Notes: generated from the sequence alone by a model not told the origin. Positions 34,684-48,301 are shown, numbered from the stretch's first letter. The stretch is 64,000 nt of DNA from Lepisosteus oculatus (GCF_040954835.1 NC_090698.1:1300501-1364500); one strand, 5' to 3'. Translations and numbers: made by a program.

Positions 34684-34764
34684 TTTAAAAAAAAATCAAC
34701 AATTCAGGAAAAAAAAAACATCCTAAACATACAAAACGTACCCCCTTCCAAAACCAAAAGAAAC

Positions 34765-37638
34765 CTATTTTCCGGTGATGAGGGGGTTCCTCAGCACCAC
34801 GATGACCGAATCACCCCGCAGGAACATCTTGGAAATGTAGCGGTCCTTGTTAACGGGCTTGGACTTCTTCTTTCCCTTGCCGCTCTTCGGAACCTCGGTC
34901 CACATCTCCTTCACGTTCTCCAGCACCATGTTGCAGTGCCTGCGAGGGGGGAGAGGAGAGACGGGGGTCAGTGCGGATGAGGCGCTCTCCCGGGGGCTTC
35001 GGAGATGCTGGTCCCTCCACCCCCCCGGACGCCAGGAGAACACGAGTCTGGTTTCAGTGTCCATCATGCGGGCCTGGTCGCGTGCGGTGTGACCTTGCAA
35101 ACCAGCAGGAGCACGTTGGTAAGCTGATAAGTAATGTCCACATGAGACGCTCTCCTCACGCCAGCTACAGGCCTTGGGACAAATTCCCCTTTCTCCAAAG
35201 AAAAAGGATCAAATTACAATAATTTCTCAGTGGGGAATATCAATCTTTTCCAGTTTGTTGTTGACCAAATAATCTTAATCCAATGTACACTTACAACACA
35301 CTGAGGACTGGAGGATGATTTTGTTCCAGTTAATAAACTCAGACCCATCTCCTCTGGTATCAGCCCACCTGAGCTCTTCCTCAGCATCAACAACTCATAA
35401 GCATTCAGGTGTTTGGATTTTAAGCAACTGGACAATGAGGACTTATTCCTAACGTGCTTTATAACAACAAAAAATAAACCATAAAATAAAATATATACCA
35501 TATAGTTAATTCCAGCAACAGGCATGCAATAGTTTGGTAGTAAAATTGTGGAGGATTTGGTTTGCTAAATACAGCACAACACCCTGAGAGGTTTGAAGAG
35601 TCAGAATTTATTAAGCTCTGGAATTGTCACCACCTGACTTAGATTAACGAGTCAATTAGGTTCAATTCACGGTTTTATTTTTCCAATCTGTTAAATTCAG
35701 CAAGTAAATAGTGACTGCACTGAAATCAGCAGAAATATGTCGAGTTTAAGTTTGTTCGCTGCAGAGGTTTTGTTAACTTATTTTCACTTAGAAAATGAAC
35801 AAAACACGTAATGTGGCCTGGGGCGCCCAGATGTTTGCATACAACCGTATAAGGTTAAACTTACAGCAGGGTATAAATGCAAGCAAGGAGGGGGTATTTC
35901 TCCTCCAGGGCTAGGAGCCACTGAGTTACATCAGCGAGGGAAATAAAAGACACGACCGTCTTCCAAGGGAAAGGTTATTACCACAGCTGCCTGTGACTCC
36001 CTGAACTAGGGCAGAAAATAACAACAGGGTGCCTTCTTATTTCAGCAACAGGCGCGATGGGACACAGGCACCTCTGCCTGGGAGTGCCAGGAGCCCAAGG
36101 AGGTCTGTTATCTATGCTATCAAGCCAGCAGTCAATAATAACCATCCTGACTGATTCGGCATCACAGAATAAATGGAAAATTTGTCCAGAACGCCGGGGA
36201 AACACCCTGGGATCTTTAATGACCACAGAGAGTCAGGACCTCGGTTTTATTCATCTGAAGGATGGCGCCTTTTTTACAGTATAGTGTCCCTGTCACTATA
36301 CTGGGGCATTAGGACCCACATGGACCGCAGGGTGAGCGCCCCCTACTGGTCCAACCTCTTCCGGCAGTAAACAGTTTTTCCCCGGAGTCTCCCATCCAGG
36401 TACTGACCAGGATGACACTGCTGAGCTTCAGCGGGCTGCCAGCGGGGAGCTGCAGGGTGATAGAGCTGCTGGCCATCCTAGTTTAAATCAGCCATCAGTT
36501 ACACAAAAGGGCTGGCGGCTGCCTCCCGGAGGAGCCGGGATGGGGGGGTGTGTGCGGGACGGGGCGGCGGCGGCCCGTACCTGTCGAAGGCCTTAACGCG
36601 GCCCAGCAGCTTCTTGTTGTTGCGGCAGTTGATGAGCACCTGCGTGTTGTTTTTGACCGACTGGGTGAGCACGGACAGGGGCCCGGTGTTGAACTCCTCC
36701 TCCTCGCGCTTCTGCAGCTCCTCGGGGGTCATCTCCGACTTGGGCTTGTTCAGCAGACTCCTGCCCGCGGGAGAGAGAGAGGGAGAGATCAGAGGGGCAC
36801 TGCGCTGCACTTAACGGCCAGGCAGAGAGACAGCAAGACCGGCACTGTAAAAAAGCTCCAGAGGGGATCTGGGCCAGCGTGTGAGTTTAACTCTCGCCTG
36901 GGTCGGCACATTCCACACATCCCTGACTTCTCTCTGGACTTCAACCTCAGATTACCGCTCCTCTGGATACCTCCTCACTTGCCCTCTTATTATTCTCTTC
37001 ACAAACCAGTTGGTCCATAGTCATCCTCCTTTCCTCTTCCTCCCTCACACACGAGGAAGGCTCCGCAAGCGAACTGTTGGGATTTTCTATTTTCCAGATT
37101 GGGACTTCTTTACTCCGTTTTGCAAGAAAAAGGGTATGCATACCGGTATTAAAGTTTGTTCGATATGTGTTTGTTCACTACTAGTTACCAAACGGCATCT
37201 TCCGTGACACTGTAGAAACCTGCAGCCGAATATACAGCCCAGGAGAGAGTAATTATGAGGATCGCTCCCAGCCAATTAAAGTCAAACTGTTATTTAAAGT
37301 TTACGTTTGCGAAACGACTACCGTGAACACCCGTATTTCTATACAACCGTGCTCCGAGCTCAGCAGTCTCGGCCCCGTTGCTAAATGCAGGAAACACACG
37401 ACCGTAGCGCGTAGGTCAATTCACAGCCGAGGAAATGCAAGACTGTGGGCATTACATGATAAGAAATTAAAAAGAAAACACCCCACGCGGGATTTGAGAA
37501 CCACGATGCTTGACCGAAAACGCGCTGCAAGCTTTAACAAAGGCGCCGGCCGCCTCCATGGGCTTCAAACACGGCGACGCGGTTCACATTAACATCCGTC
37601 CCCGACTGAATTTACAACAAACTACTGCTTACTTACAT
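34765..37638 (-). CDS. snrpd2: Small nuclear ribonucleoprotein Sm D2
   Basis: Coding exons are 37637-37638 (the first two bases of the start codon), 36581-36760 and 34765-34939: 357 nt, 118 aa, the same length as human SmD2. Exon 2 begins G-AGT-CTG-CTG after a CAG acceptor. The upstream ACAT followed by GTAAGT at 37631-37640 supplies AT, so the ATG is split by intron 1. The protein is nearly identical to the human one ([20 protein letters not shown] at the start). It has the Sm1 motif in exon 2 and Sm2 with [14 protein letters not shown] near the end. SmD2 is one of seven ring proteins that bind the Sm site of U1, U2, U4 and U5 snRNAs. Intron 2 contains a 5S-derived SINE. The split start is inferred; the rest is certain. 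Confidence 0.97.
36180..36472 (-). mobile_element. 5S-derived SINE, 5' portion
   Basis: On the minus strand a 5S-like head (plus-strand 'gtctcccatccaggtactga') is followed by the body up to 'gatctttaatgaccacagag'. The tail is missing. It lies in snrpd2 intron 2, about 110 bp from exon 2. Confidence 0.75.
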
Positions 37639-37764
37639 GTTTTTTACTTGGCGATGTTAATTATAAGACGAAATGTTTACTGTGTTGAAAATAATTCGCC
37701 AAAAAACAACCCCTCTTCCCACCAGCGCAAGTCCACAGAACTACCGTCCGCTCCTTCCACTTTC

Positions 37765-37835
37765 TACAAGCGCTTCCGGGTTACCACGCAGGCGCTCTGC
37801 ACACTTCCGTTCGGAGGCCGATCTCTCGCGAGCGC
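37765..37835 (-). promoter_or_regulatory. snrpd2 core promoter region
   Basis: A CTTCCGG ETS-type site lies at 37773-37779 and a TCTCGCGAG palindromic element at 37824-37832, within GC-rich sequence 130-200 bp upstream of the inferred start codon. Both motifs are common in ubiquitously active vertebrate promoters. Confidence 0.4.
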
Positions 37836-38447
37836 ACGGTGCCCGTCTCTTCGCGCACGGACTTGGCAGGAGCCGTGAGTGTCACCCAGAGCGTGTCATC
37901 CACAGCAACGTTTAAAGACTGTAGGCTTGCAAAACTTTGTTAGTCATCTTAGATTAATAATGTGAATGTTAAATTTAAGGAGCTTGTTATCATGTTATGC
38001 TTTTCAATATGTAATATCGAAAAATATTTATATTTAATGTTGTTAATAATAGGTAAATATCACATTCAAAAACAAAAAGGACTAATGCTACCCCTCCTCT
38101 AATGCTAACAAGCCCAGAATGCCATATCACTTAAATTACAATAAGTACGTGAAAAATAACTCCGGCAACATATTGTTCTGTGTTTTTTCCACTTGACTTT
38201 TTTGGGTACCCTTTCTCCTTATATGTGTTATTTGATGTTCATTAAAACTTTGAAAAAATGTTTTTCTTTAATGATGTTCATTAAAACAATGAAAAACACA
38301 CATGTTTAGGGAGACACTTAAATAAAATATATTTTGTCCAATTTTTTACTAAACTAGTAACCTTTCTACTGTTTAATAAGTATTTTGTAATGAAGTGTGT
38401 GATGAATTCACTGTCTATGGTGGTACAGTCAGTATTGCTCCCTCACA

Positions 38448-38575
38448 GTGCTGGGCCCCAGGGTTCAGTTCCAGACCTGGGGTACTGTCTGTGTGGAGTT
38501 TGCAAGGGTAAACTCCAGGTGATCCCGTTTCTTCCCACAGCCCAAGGACACGTTGGTAGTTAATTGGATTCTGGG
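38448..38575 (+). repeat. Dispersed fish repeat fragment
   Basis: The segment 'gtgtggagtttgcaagggta' with 'cttcccacagcccaaggaca' matches the fragments at 1219 and 3928. Confidence 0.55.
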
Positions 38576-39169
38576 AAAATCAAGGCTGGTACGATTTTGT
38601 CTGTGTGGCTCAGTGATGGACTGGCATCCTGTCCAGGGTGTTCCCTGCCTAGTGCTACTGCTTCCTGGTCCCAACTGATCCTGAATTGGATGAAGCTGTC
38701 AGAAAACGGATGAACAGAAAAATAAGTATCAGGGCTGTACACAGTGCACAGATTAGTTTTGATAAAAATAACTATAGCTTCCTTGCAACATCAATAATAA
38801 ATGCATTTGTTTCCTATTTTGTGATATGTTCAACAATTTCCAAAACACTCCATTTTATGGTAGGCAAGACAACTTCCAAATGAAACAAAAGCAGTACACT
38901 GCAAGACATATAAACCGTAATTGTTAACTCAAACAACAGCACACAGAGATGGCTCTTTAGGAAACACTTTTTTGGTGTTTCCATTTCCTCTCAGCTCTCA
39001 GAGATGTTCAGGCTGGATGAGTTGTTGTCTGTAACTGTCCCTGTGTGCGCGTGTGGGCGAGTGGGTGTGTGATATCTGAGAATGTCTGATCTTCTGCATG
39101 TGGTCTCATCTTGCATAATACAATTGATGAAATGTCAAAACCCACTCAGCGTTCATAAAATGTATTCAG

Positions 39170-39440
39170 TTCTGATCACCACACAGAACAAAAGAACGTT
39201 ATCATTATCACAGTGCAGAATGAGCTCAGTGAAGAGTGACTAGAATGATTCCTAGTCTCAAGGGATTGTCCTAGACGTGTTCAAGGAACTAAATCCCTTC
39301 AGTCTAGAGCACAGGAAAATCAGATGCAATTGGTGTTTAAAATACTAGAAGATCTAAAGATAGGGTCAAATAGATTAGAATAATCCAGAATAAGAAACTC
39401 TTCTTCAGCCAGAGTGATGCAGATTGCTGAGGCCCAGACT
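39170..39440 (+). mobile_element. CR1/L2-like LINE 3' fragment
   Basis: The order 'tattcagttctgatcaccac', 'caaggaactaaatcccttca' and 'gtttaaaatactagaagatc' mirrors the FSSDHH, KELNPF and VFKILE segments of CR1/L2 reverse-transcriptase C-termini. Confidence 0.6.
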
Positions 39441-41327
39441 CAGAGGAGACTTCATAAGAGGAGGAGCCCAGAGTTTCTGATGGACAGCTCAAGACCGTGC
39501 AAGAGGTCCAGAGGGGAGAAGGTAGAACAGAACAGCGCCCCTCCTTCCTACTGCGCAGGCGAGGGAGGGAGGGGCGGACTGGAGCGGGAGGGGGCGAGGC
39601 CGCACACACAGGTGTCCCTTTGTTGGGAGCCGGAGAGGAGAGGGAGATGGGTATCTGTGCTGGCTCAGGAGCCGGAGAATGCCCTGCCATTGTAAAGGCG
39701 CAGGCAGAGGCCGCTGGGGATTGGCTTACTGGCACGAGACAGCCCGGCGCCTGGGGGGCTGCCCAGCGCCTCCCCTCCCCTCCCTCGCTCACCCTCTTCA
39801 AACGCGGAGCTCGTCTCCGACTGCGCGCCTCTCCGGTCTCCCCGTGCTGCCCAGAGCCATCGCAAGAGCTACCGCCTGCAAGATCCCATTGAACAGCACA
39901 GGAGACAAAAAACCACCGCGCGACCACAGGAGCAGCTGACTGGCCTGGTAGAGTGGACATCAAAAAAGAGCCACATGAGAGCTCTCCGAGCCCTTCGGCA
40001 GCCTGCTGACTGCTCAAGGGGTGTGTGACACTGATCCCAGGAAGCTCAGTGTCTCCCACTCTTCCCATCACCCCTTGCAGGCCTCCAGTGTATGCAGAGC
40101 CTCCATGCTGTCCGTAAGAATTCCGCTGGCCCGGAATGAATCACATCCTTCATTCAGCCAGCAGGCAAATATTACAAACCCGAAGCGCCGGGAACGTTGC
40201 GTCGCATTTGCAGGTCGTGTGGCACCCTGCCAGCGGCTGTGGAGCTGGCAACGTGTCAAAATCCCACCAGTGCATTATTATCGAACAAACGTGTTGAGAA
40301 ACTCAAAGCTCCGTACAATAGCCCAGGTCAACACAGCACGGCGACAAAGGAAAGGAGTAAAGCAGCACAGACTGATCCAGTGAGACCAGGAGTGCAGACG
40401 CTGAGGGGAGGTGATGGGTGTTTAAGCCACCAGTGGCAGTGAATTCCACAGGTGCAGAGCGTCCTGTGTGGGGTTTGCGATGTGCAGCAGACAGCAGCTT
40501 TAGTGTTTGCCTTCGTCTCTTGATACAGCAACCTCAGAAAAATGGCAGCCTTGTTTCCATACGGCTTTCAGACCAAAAAAAAGGAATTCCCATTTCTGAG
40601 CGATCCATCACACAGCTTTCCAGGAGCAGAGTCCTTCCCCCAGGTTTTGCGTCAAACACACTGTTAGACCCTCATGTCCATATGACAGCTGGGCAGCACA
40701 CTCAAGCCTCCTTCTCCTTCCCGCAGGGGAGAGAGATCACAGTGAAGCCTGAAGAATCGGGGTGAAGGTGTGGCAGAGCAAGGTGGAAAACCGTGCCAAT
40801 TGGCCACATCTGTCATTTTACTGGGGCTCCAGTTCTCCCTTGTAGGGCATCTTCTCCCCGACAGCGCCACCCACTGGTTCTCCTGCAGTCTCTGAATCCG
40901 CTCCCGGAGCAGGTTGAGCTTCTCCAGCACATTACTCATGGAGGCTTCTGATAATGTGGGTGTGTTTATGAGCAGATTAACTTACGTAAAGGCAGGTTAA
41001 GAAGTACCGAGCTATTAAACCTGTTTTTATCTTCATTGCTGACAGCTATTCAGGCAAACTCATGACCCCTGATTTAGGTATCTAGTGCCAGCAGCGGAAA
41101 CGCAGTCTCTCTCTTCTCCTGTGCTGGAGGTCTGAACCAGCGGCACGCTGCGCCAGCCTGGCCTGGCCCTGTCCTGTCCTGTCCTGTCCTGGCTCTCTCC
41201 AGGCCCCATGGGCTGGTCTGTCCTGTCCTTTGGGAGAACAGTGGGCACAACAGATGCTCTCAGGCGCCGTCACAGCAATCCGGCTGCAGACCAGTCAGAT
41301 GATGATTTACAGTCTCCCACATCAGGA

Positions 41328-41412
41328 CAGTGTTGAGTAATTAGCTCTGTACGACAGCAGCTCATTATTTATCACCATGATTAATTGTCGACCAGCTCAA
41401 ATTACTGCAGCC
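41328..41412. promoter_or_regulatory. Candidate conserved non-coding element
   Basis: A repeat-free, non-coding patch contains TAATTAG, CATTATTTATC and GATTAATTG motifs that suit homeodomain and POU factors. It is proposed only from composition and position upstream of a developmental gene. Confidence 0.2.
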
Positions 41413-42184
41413 TCGGGACTTTGTGGGTTTAGCTCACCCACAACCTCTCTCTCCCTCTCTCTTTCATTCTCCATTTCCCATTCACACTCTCTCTCTCTCA
41501 GTGCTTTGTGAATCTCCTTCTCTTCTATCATTTATAGAAACCTCTCAGCCCTGGGCAGACAGTGCAGGTGGTTGTAAAATTCTGCCGATGCACAGTGTGT
41601 CAATAACCATGTTTTTCTTCCTCCCACTAGAATCCATTCTCGTTCGATTCTGACAGATCAGAGAGCCACATTGACAACATCAGAACTTTGCTGTGAGTCG
41701 GAGAGCTCTCTGAGCTGCTCACCAGCAGATAAAGCAATGAGCTGCAGGCAGTAACTGACAGCCTGTTGACTGGGTGCCAAGTCTGTCCTCAGCAGCGTCT
41801 AGCTTCCTGTGCTTCTCTTCAGTGCTGTTTGCAAATCTTTCTGACAAAAAAAGGTGAGAAAAAGTTCATCCTAAACAGACAATGACCTCATCCCTCTTTG
41901 TAACAGAAGAGGCGAGTTTATGATCTCACTATCTCTAAAACAAAGTGAGCGACCTGTTCGTGTCAAAGTCTTTTTCTTTTTGGGGAGCTGGAAGAGTGTC
42001 AAAAGGCACGGGTTCTTTGCAGGGTAACAAAAGGTGCATTGCATGTCAGCTACATGATGGCCTCAGCTTTTCACCTCCTCGAGATACTGCTGCAGGCAGA
42101 ACTGCTGGCACCCTGTTTGTGAAAGAAGGACATTTCCTGGGCACCATCCCCAAAGACATTGGGAGAGTTCACACTAAGGATTCT

Positions 42185-42350
42185 TCAGAATCCACAGGGA
42201 AAAACGAACTAGAGGACGCAAGCACAAACTCGAAGGAAGTGCATTTACAACTGAGGACAGGTGACATTTCTTTGCACAAAGATTAGTGAGAGCATCCAAT
42301 ACCCTGGCTTCATTCAAGATACATCTAGACGAGAACTTCAGATCAATTAC
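42185..42350 (+). mobile_element. CR1/L2-like LINE 3' fragment
   Basis: The traces 'gaagtgcatttacaactgag', 'tgacatttctttgcacaaag' and 'ccctggcttcattcaag' follow the same order as in other copies. Confidence 0.45.
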
Positions 42351-42844
42351 CTACTAACATGCAAGTGAGCTAGATAGGCACAATTTGTTTTTTAAAACTG
42401 TCTTATGTTATCAAAGCACTTCCTATAACTGTAGGTTGATCTATTGTAAGTCTCCTGCTCTTGAAATCACTCCAGAAAAAGATGCGCATTCAGTATCTAT
42501 TTGGCAGTTGGACTCAGCTGGACACCAACGGCTCAGACCAGCCTTGATGAAGTCTGCCGAGCTGCTGTCCGCTCTCCTTCCTCGATGACTGGCAGACTGC
42601 AGCGGCTGCCTGCGTGTGCAACCTGAGCCAGGCCTATTAATGTAATGGTGCCCCCGGGAGAGCTAACCACTAACCTGGGAGAGGGGGAGTGCCGTGAGTG
42701 CGTGAGGAAGAGGGGACAGCGAGGCGCGTGCTGGTCGCACTGCCACAGCGCTCACACACCACCTCAGCCCCTCACGCTGCCTCTGGCCACTCCCACGCCC
42801 AGGACAATCTGTTTGGACACATGGAGGCGAATCACAACTACCAA

Positions 42845-43582
42845 TAATCCTCACACTTAAATAGCACTTTTCTGGACACTCCACTCAAAGCGCTTTACAG
42901 GACATGGGGATCCCCTCCACACCCACCAGTGTGCAGCCCCACCTGGATGATGCTCCAGTCCTCTCCCCACACACCAGCTCTCAGTGGGGAGGAGACAGAG
43001 TGATGAAGCCAGTTCAGAGATGGGGGTTATTACTGTAACGAAAGCGTTCTTTCAGGACCCTATGCAGACAGCAATCCAGGGTAGAGTGAGGAAAACACGG
43101 GGAAAAAAGCATGCAGGGGTCAGGAATGAAAGCAGGGGGTGTGTCCATGGTGCCCTGGTGTTCGGGGAGGTGTGGCCGAGGCAAACTGTCCAAAACTGAG
43201 TCCAAAGGGAAATCTGAGAGGAGGCAAAAGTCCAGAGCCGGGCGGTCCAGCCGAGAAGGAGAGGGAGATGCTGGGGTAACACCCCTACTCTTTTCAAGAA
43301 ACACCCTGAGATTTTTAGTGACCACAGAGAGTCAGGACCGCGGTTTTACTTCACATCCAAAGGAAGGTCCCTGTTTACAGTATAGTGTCCCCGTCACTAT
43401 ACTGGGGCATTAGGACCTACACACCCTGCAGGGTGAGCGCCCCCTACTGGCACCTCTAACACCTCTTCCAGCAGCAACCTCAGCTTTCCCAGGAGTCTCC
43501 CATCCAGGTACTGGCCAGGCCCACACCTGCGGAGCTTCAGTGGGCTGCCAGCTGGGAGCTGCAGGGTGACACAGCTGCTGAG
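42845..43582 (-). mobile_element. 5S-derived SINE interrupted by an unrelated block
   Basis: The tail half is at 42845-43030 and the body plus 5S-like head at 43278-43582, in one orientation. Between them, 43031-43277 holds about 247 bp not found in the other copies, replacing the usual 45 bp or so around 'aggaggccatgattggtc'. Confidence 0.7.
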
Positions 43583-45254
43583 AGGTCTGTGTGTGTAAAA
43601 GCTGTCTCTCCTGTGCTCCAGGTGCCCTGACATCGTCACGAGCAGCGGCAGGTGTCTCAGACCAGTCTCCCGTCAGCACACGAGCTCCGGAGGGGAAACT
43701 GTGGCAGCAGGGGAGACAGGGGGTGAGAGCCTGTCCGGATACTCTTGCCCGGAGAACGAGCAAAGCGCTGGAGCCTCAGGGCCGTTCAGGTGTTCACTCA
43801 GGACACAGAAGGAAGGGACGGCTTCAGAACTACTGAACTATTTCACCGTGAGTCTTTAGACACTCATCGCCAAGTGACCTTGGGGCTAGTTCCACACTCC
43901 CGCAATCCTTTGTGTAAAGACATGCCTCCTCTCCTCAGTTTTAGCCGTGAGGCAGACGGACGGTGAAAGGAGCTCATCAGAAAGCACAGGGAAGAGCTTT
44001 GGCTCGCTGGAAGTATAAAGGGTTTTGAACTAAGGAAAAGCAGAAAACTGCGTGCGAGGCGCTATAGAGAGAGTGCTTCTCGCCGAGACGAGTGTGGCGA
44101 ATCTGGGTGCTCTACAGCAGGTACCCGACAAAAACAGCGCGTCAGCAGGGGGAGATAAACACAGAAAGCGAGACTTGGAGCATGAGGAGATAAATTAGGC
44201 AGAAAGGCAGGACATCCGATACCGTGAGCAAGATTTCCTAAGTGCTGGGGAAAGTATTTGGAGACGCGATCTTAATGGAGTCAGTAAACTAAAACACAGG
44301 CGGAGCAAGCAACTCTATACAGCCTGCAGGACCACCGAACGAAATGTACTCGGCTTCCGTGTAAAAAAAGCTGCGAACACAGTCTGGGCACTTAAGGGGA
44401 TCCGCTGGTCCGTGTTTCCACAGGGTCGTTGGCCACATTCAACCTCGTCCTGCGTTTAAGTGCTTTAAGTGTGTGTGTGTGTTTCAAGAAATACCTCACA
44501 CGCCTCTTCTCTCGTCAGACTCCGCCTCCGCCAAAGGCTGATCTTCTCTTCCGAAAAAAAAAAAGACTCGCCGATCACAGCAGGAGAAATGCGACAGGTC
44601 ACGGGCAGCCTGGTAGCTGTAGATCAGTCCCGGGACCCCCCGAGCGCTCTAAAGCGCACAAGGATTTGGGCTAAAACCGAATACAGTACACGAGACCCGG
44701 CGCACAGGGCCCCGCTTAGAAGAGTCAACAGGGATGGGGCCCCCTCCGGGTACAACCCTAAAAAAACTTTATTTTACTCCGATCTTGCGCCTGTGACCAA
44801 TCTGTTTGCTCCCAATTGGAACGGAGCAACACCTGCTCCGGGTGTGGTCTCGGTCTCGGAGAGCTGTGAAGGATGTAGGTGTGAATTTCACGCCTTCTGC
44901 TGCAGAAGATAAGCCTACACCATAGAGCACAGAGACGGAGAGCCCGACCCGGCCTGCCAGGCGCATGATGAATGAGTGCTCTGTAAGCACTGAGGATCAC
45001 TCCTCCACACGGAGAGGGCATTTTAGGAAACAGTGAGACAAGTGAATGATTTAGGTTAGATACACGTGGATAATAGTAACATTTCGAATCGTATCCGTTT
45101 ATTCATGAAAACAAAAGCGTGCACCGCGCCCTTTTCCACCCATGTGTATCGAAAACATTTCCAAATATTACACTTTGGGTCTGTTTTATTTCAGAGTAAA
45201 AACTCGCTCGCTGGAATCTTTAGCCGAACGGCCGAAACAAAACGAAGCGCACCT

Positions 45255-45345
45255 GGCCTGTCGATAATTTAGGCCGAGCCTCCAGGAAATGGTCTTGAAA
45301 CAATTAATTCGATTAATTAACGAGCTGTCTCATGAGGGGTGGCGG
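45255..45345. promoter_or_regulatory. Candidate conserved non-coding element
   Basis: The segment contains CAATTAATTCGATTAATTAA, two overlapping homeodomain-type palindromes, in repeat-free sequence about 7 kb downstream of FoxG. There is no direct evidence of function. Confidence 0.22.
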
Positions 45346-46684
45346 TGGCGAACCTTTAGCCGTGAAGCAGACCCCCCCCCCCCTGCAGAGGGCTAGCTGT
45401 CACGGGTGACGTGGCCGTGGATTAGACGAGACGCTACAGCACGAGACCGGCTGCACAGTTGCACAGTTTACAGTCGAATTGACCAGAACAGAAGAAAAAA
45501 GTCATTTTTATTTAGAACCCGCTCAGCCATCGGTCATTGTCGCTGTTGTTTTTTTTAATAATTATCAGTAGTTATTTATTATCGAAAATAATAGGGGGAT
45601 AGTTTTTTTTTGTCTGTATTTGTTGCTTTTGGTGGGTTTTGCTCTTAAAAAGGACAAAGAACGGAAACAAAAAAGAAAACAGTTTAAAATATGCCGTATC
45701 ATGATGTAATTGTTGAACCTGCGGTCGTGTGAGAAGTATCTCGTCTGGAGGCCGTGCTTGTAAATAAACGGCACAGAGCCAGACCTGATCTTACATCGTT
45801 CACAATCGGAGGCAGCAAACTCCACACGAAAACACAAGACGTTTCCAAATACAACAACCTAGTACAAACTTAGCAAACGATAACACAACACTGCACAGAT
45901 ACTAACACATTCACCCGCCATTTTAAGGTTCCACATTCTGCCATCTGTGCAGTATTTGATCTAGAGCAATATGTGAGCAACTCATTTTAACGGTGTTGAA
46001 ACAGACTATTTTTTCCTCGTCGTTTTTAAACTAAAACAACAAAAACGTCTAACGGGTAATTCATTATTATTATTATTATTATCATCTTATTATTTCTCTT
46101 TTTTTCTTATCTTAATTATACAGTATGACTGTGCCAGGTGTGTTTTGTTGCGCGCCTGCATTCGCGATTCGCTTCCTCGTGGTTTTTAGAGAAAGTAAAC
46201 GTCTGCTTCTGATCAATTATTTGATGGAGGGCGGTTGAAATTAAAACTATTTTTTTTATTTGGGTTGACAACAATAAACGAGATACGCGTTATCCTAAAA
46301 ATGAAACTGCTACTGCTACTCATGCACAAGGACACTTGTCTTTGAACGCACGTTAAAGAGCAACACCTGCGTACTTACCTGAGCCCTCGAATGAGAGAAA
46401 AATAACTCCCTATTTATTCATTGTAACTTTTGTCCTTTACAACTGAGTGTTTCAAGGTGCCGAATGAATAAAGGTAAAGTAAAGGTGGTCGCTCAAGGCC
46501 CAGAAAGCTCTGTGTCCATCAGCCTCTAGTTTTTTTTTTACCACAAAATGATAGGGCAAATGTTCCTCTCTGATAGCGCAAGAAACTTCACAATGAAGTG
46601 TAGGGAAATTTGTATGGTTGCTAGTCGCTTAATAATCGGAAGAGCTCATCCTGTCTTTTCTTGGGCTGGATCGGCTCCAACAAT

Positions 46685-47000
46685 ATGGCTGGATGGCTTG
46701 TTTCACACTCCCACAACCTTTTGTGTAAAGAGGTGCCTCCTATTCTCGGTTATAAATGCACTTTTACATTTTCCATTTGTGACCTCAGGTTCGTGTTTCA
46801 CTGTTCATTCTGAGGAAGTCCGCGCTATTGATTTTATCAGCGCTTTTGAAGATGTGGAATACTTGAATCTCTTCTTTGTTCCAGACTCGGATCTTCAGTT
46901 TAAGCCCGATGATGTATCTGGTTGCTCTTCTCTGGACTGATTCCCGAGCAGCAGTGATGTCTTGTAAGCTGATGACGAAAATTGTACACAGTGTTCTGAA
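46685..47000 (-). mobile_element. CR1/L2-like LINE 3' fragment
   Basis: The minus strand encodes SVQRRATRYIIGLK followed by degraded sequence and a FTQ-VVGV block, the characteristic C-terminus of CR1/L2 reverse transcriptases. Confidence 0.7.
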
Positions 47001-48244
47001 TGAAGTCTGCCGCGGTATAATTGCAGCATAGCAAAGTTTATTTATAAAATGCACTACAATACAGCATGCAGCGGTAGTTGCTGGCAATGAAATGTCTTTA
47101 AAAGATTTGCATTCTACCTGAACTCTATCCTAGTATTCTGGGACGACATGACGACAGTTTGTTAGTCCTATAGCCAGGGAGCCGACTGATTTGTAAATTT
47201 CCTTTGCTGCGTCTACAGTGTGTACTTAGTCCTTCTAACACTGTTTCACTCAAATCTGAGGAACACGAAATATGTAACTAATAAACTAATAGCAGACAGG
47301 TGTGTTCTTAAATACGCCATACTGTTGTTTACACCGTTATTGTGATTGTGTTACTGTCTACTGTCTTGTCTTCTGTTCTATTTACATACTGCACCTGAGA
47401 GATTCATGAGAAACACTGTTCACTGGACTGTCACCCGTGTCAGTATAACGAAAAACAAAATGGAATTGAATTTTAAGGGAATAGAAACAAGGGGATCGAC
47501 AGATATACGACCTTCGAGTTATCTTTCTGAGAAAAACGCACGGGAATATTAATCTGTGAATACTTTCAGCTTTGGGCTTTATGTGAATTCTTGCTCGGAA
47601 TGTGATTAAATTACAAAGGCAAGTTCAAGTAGGTTACGCCAACGGCCGCTGGCGAATAGGCAACCTCTTGAACTGACAGGTACTGTGCACCGGCAGCCTC
47701 CTGCCACTTGCACTCTCAGGACACATACGAACAGCGCTAAATACCTCCTGTCCTTGTGTCGCTCTCGCACAATCCGTAATTGTATTTTAAATTGCAATTA
47801 TATCATTTATTGTGTCGCAATCCGAACCCAACCCGTCTAAACTCCTGTCCTCCTACTCTTCAATCGCTCCTAACGAGCTTGCGGATGAAGATTCCATCGC
47901 CGCGGTGTGCTGTCCTGTTCGCGCATTGATCAATAAACCCGGATTGATTGACTGGCAACACTGGGTTTTGTGTTTAACCGTTGAAAAGTAATTAGCATGA
48001 CAAAATAAATGAAACGCCGTATTTTAAATAAAATAAATAGAAACGCAATGAAAATGTAATATTACCACACACACACAAACTACGTATCAATTATTCCAGA
48101 TTCTTAGTTGTTCTGAAGTATTCACAAATGTATTTTCGGACATTACGATTTTAGGTGTAGTTTGTTAAATTTATAAGACAAATCGGGGTGTTATCAATAC
48201 ATTGAATTTGGGTTACTAACAGGAGAAAACTAAGTAGTCGAAAA

Positions 48245-48248
<4 letters not shown>

Positions 48249-48301
<53 letters not shown>

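Larger units (their letters stand above)
24694..34764. other. Intergenic region between ppp5c and snrpd2 (10 kb)
   Basis: I see no convincing coding exon. The region contains CR1/L2-like fragments (25440-25680, 27190-27490, 30975-31320, 32215-32300), a tRNA-derived SINE (28120-28362), another SINE (33990-34150) and a Penelope-type tail (30742-30840). Two CpG-rich patches without a known gene lie at 26640-27010 and 30000-30640. TAATTA-rich, repeat-free patches lie near 27880-27935 and 32505-32620. Confidence 0.55.
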
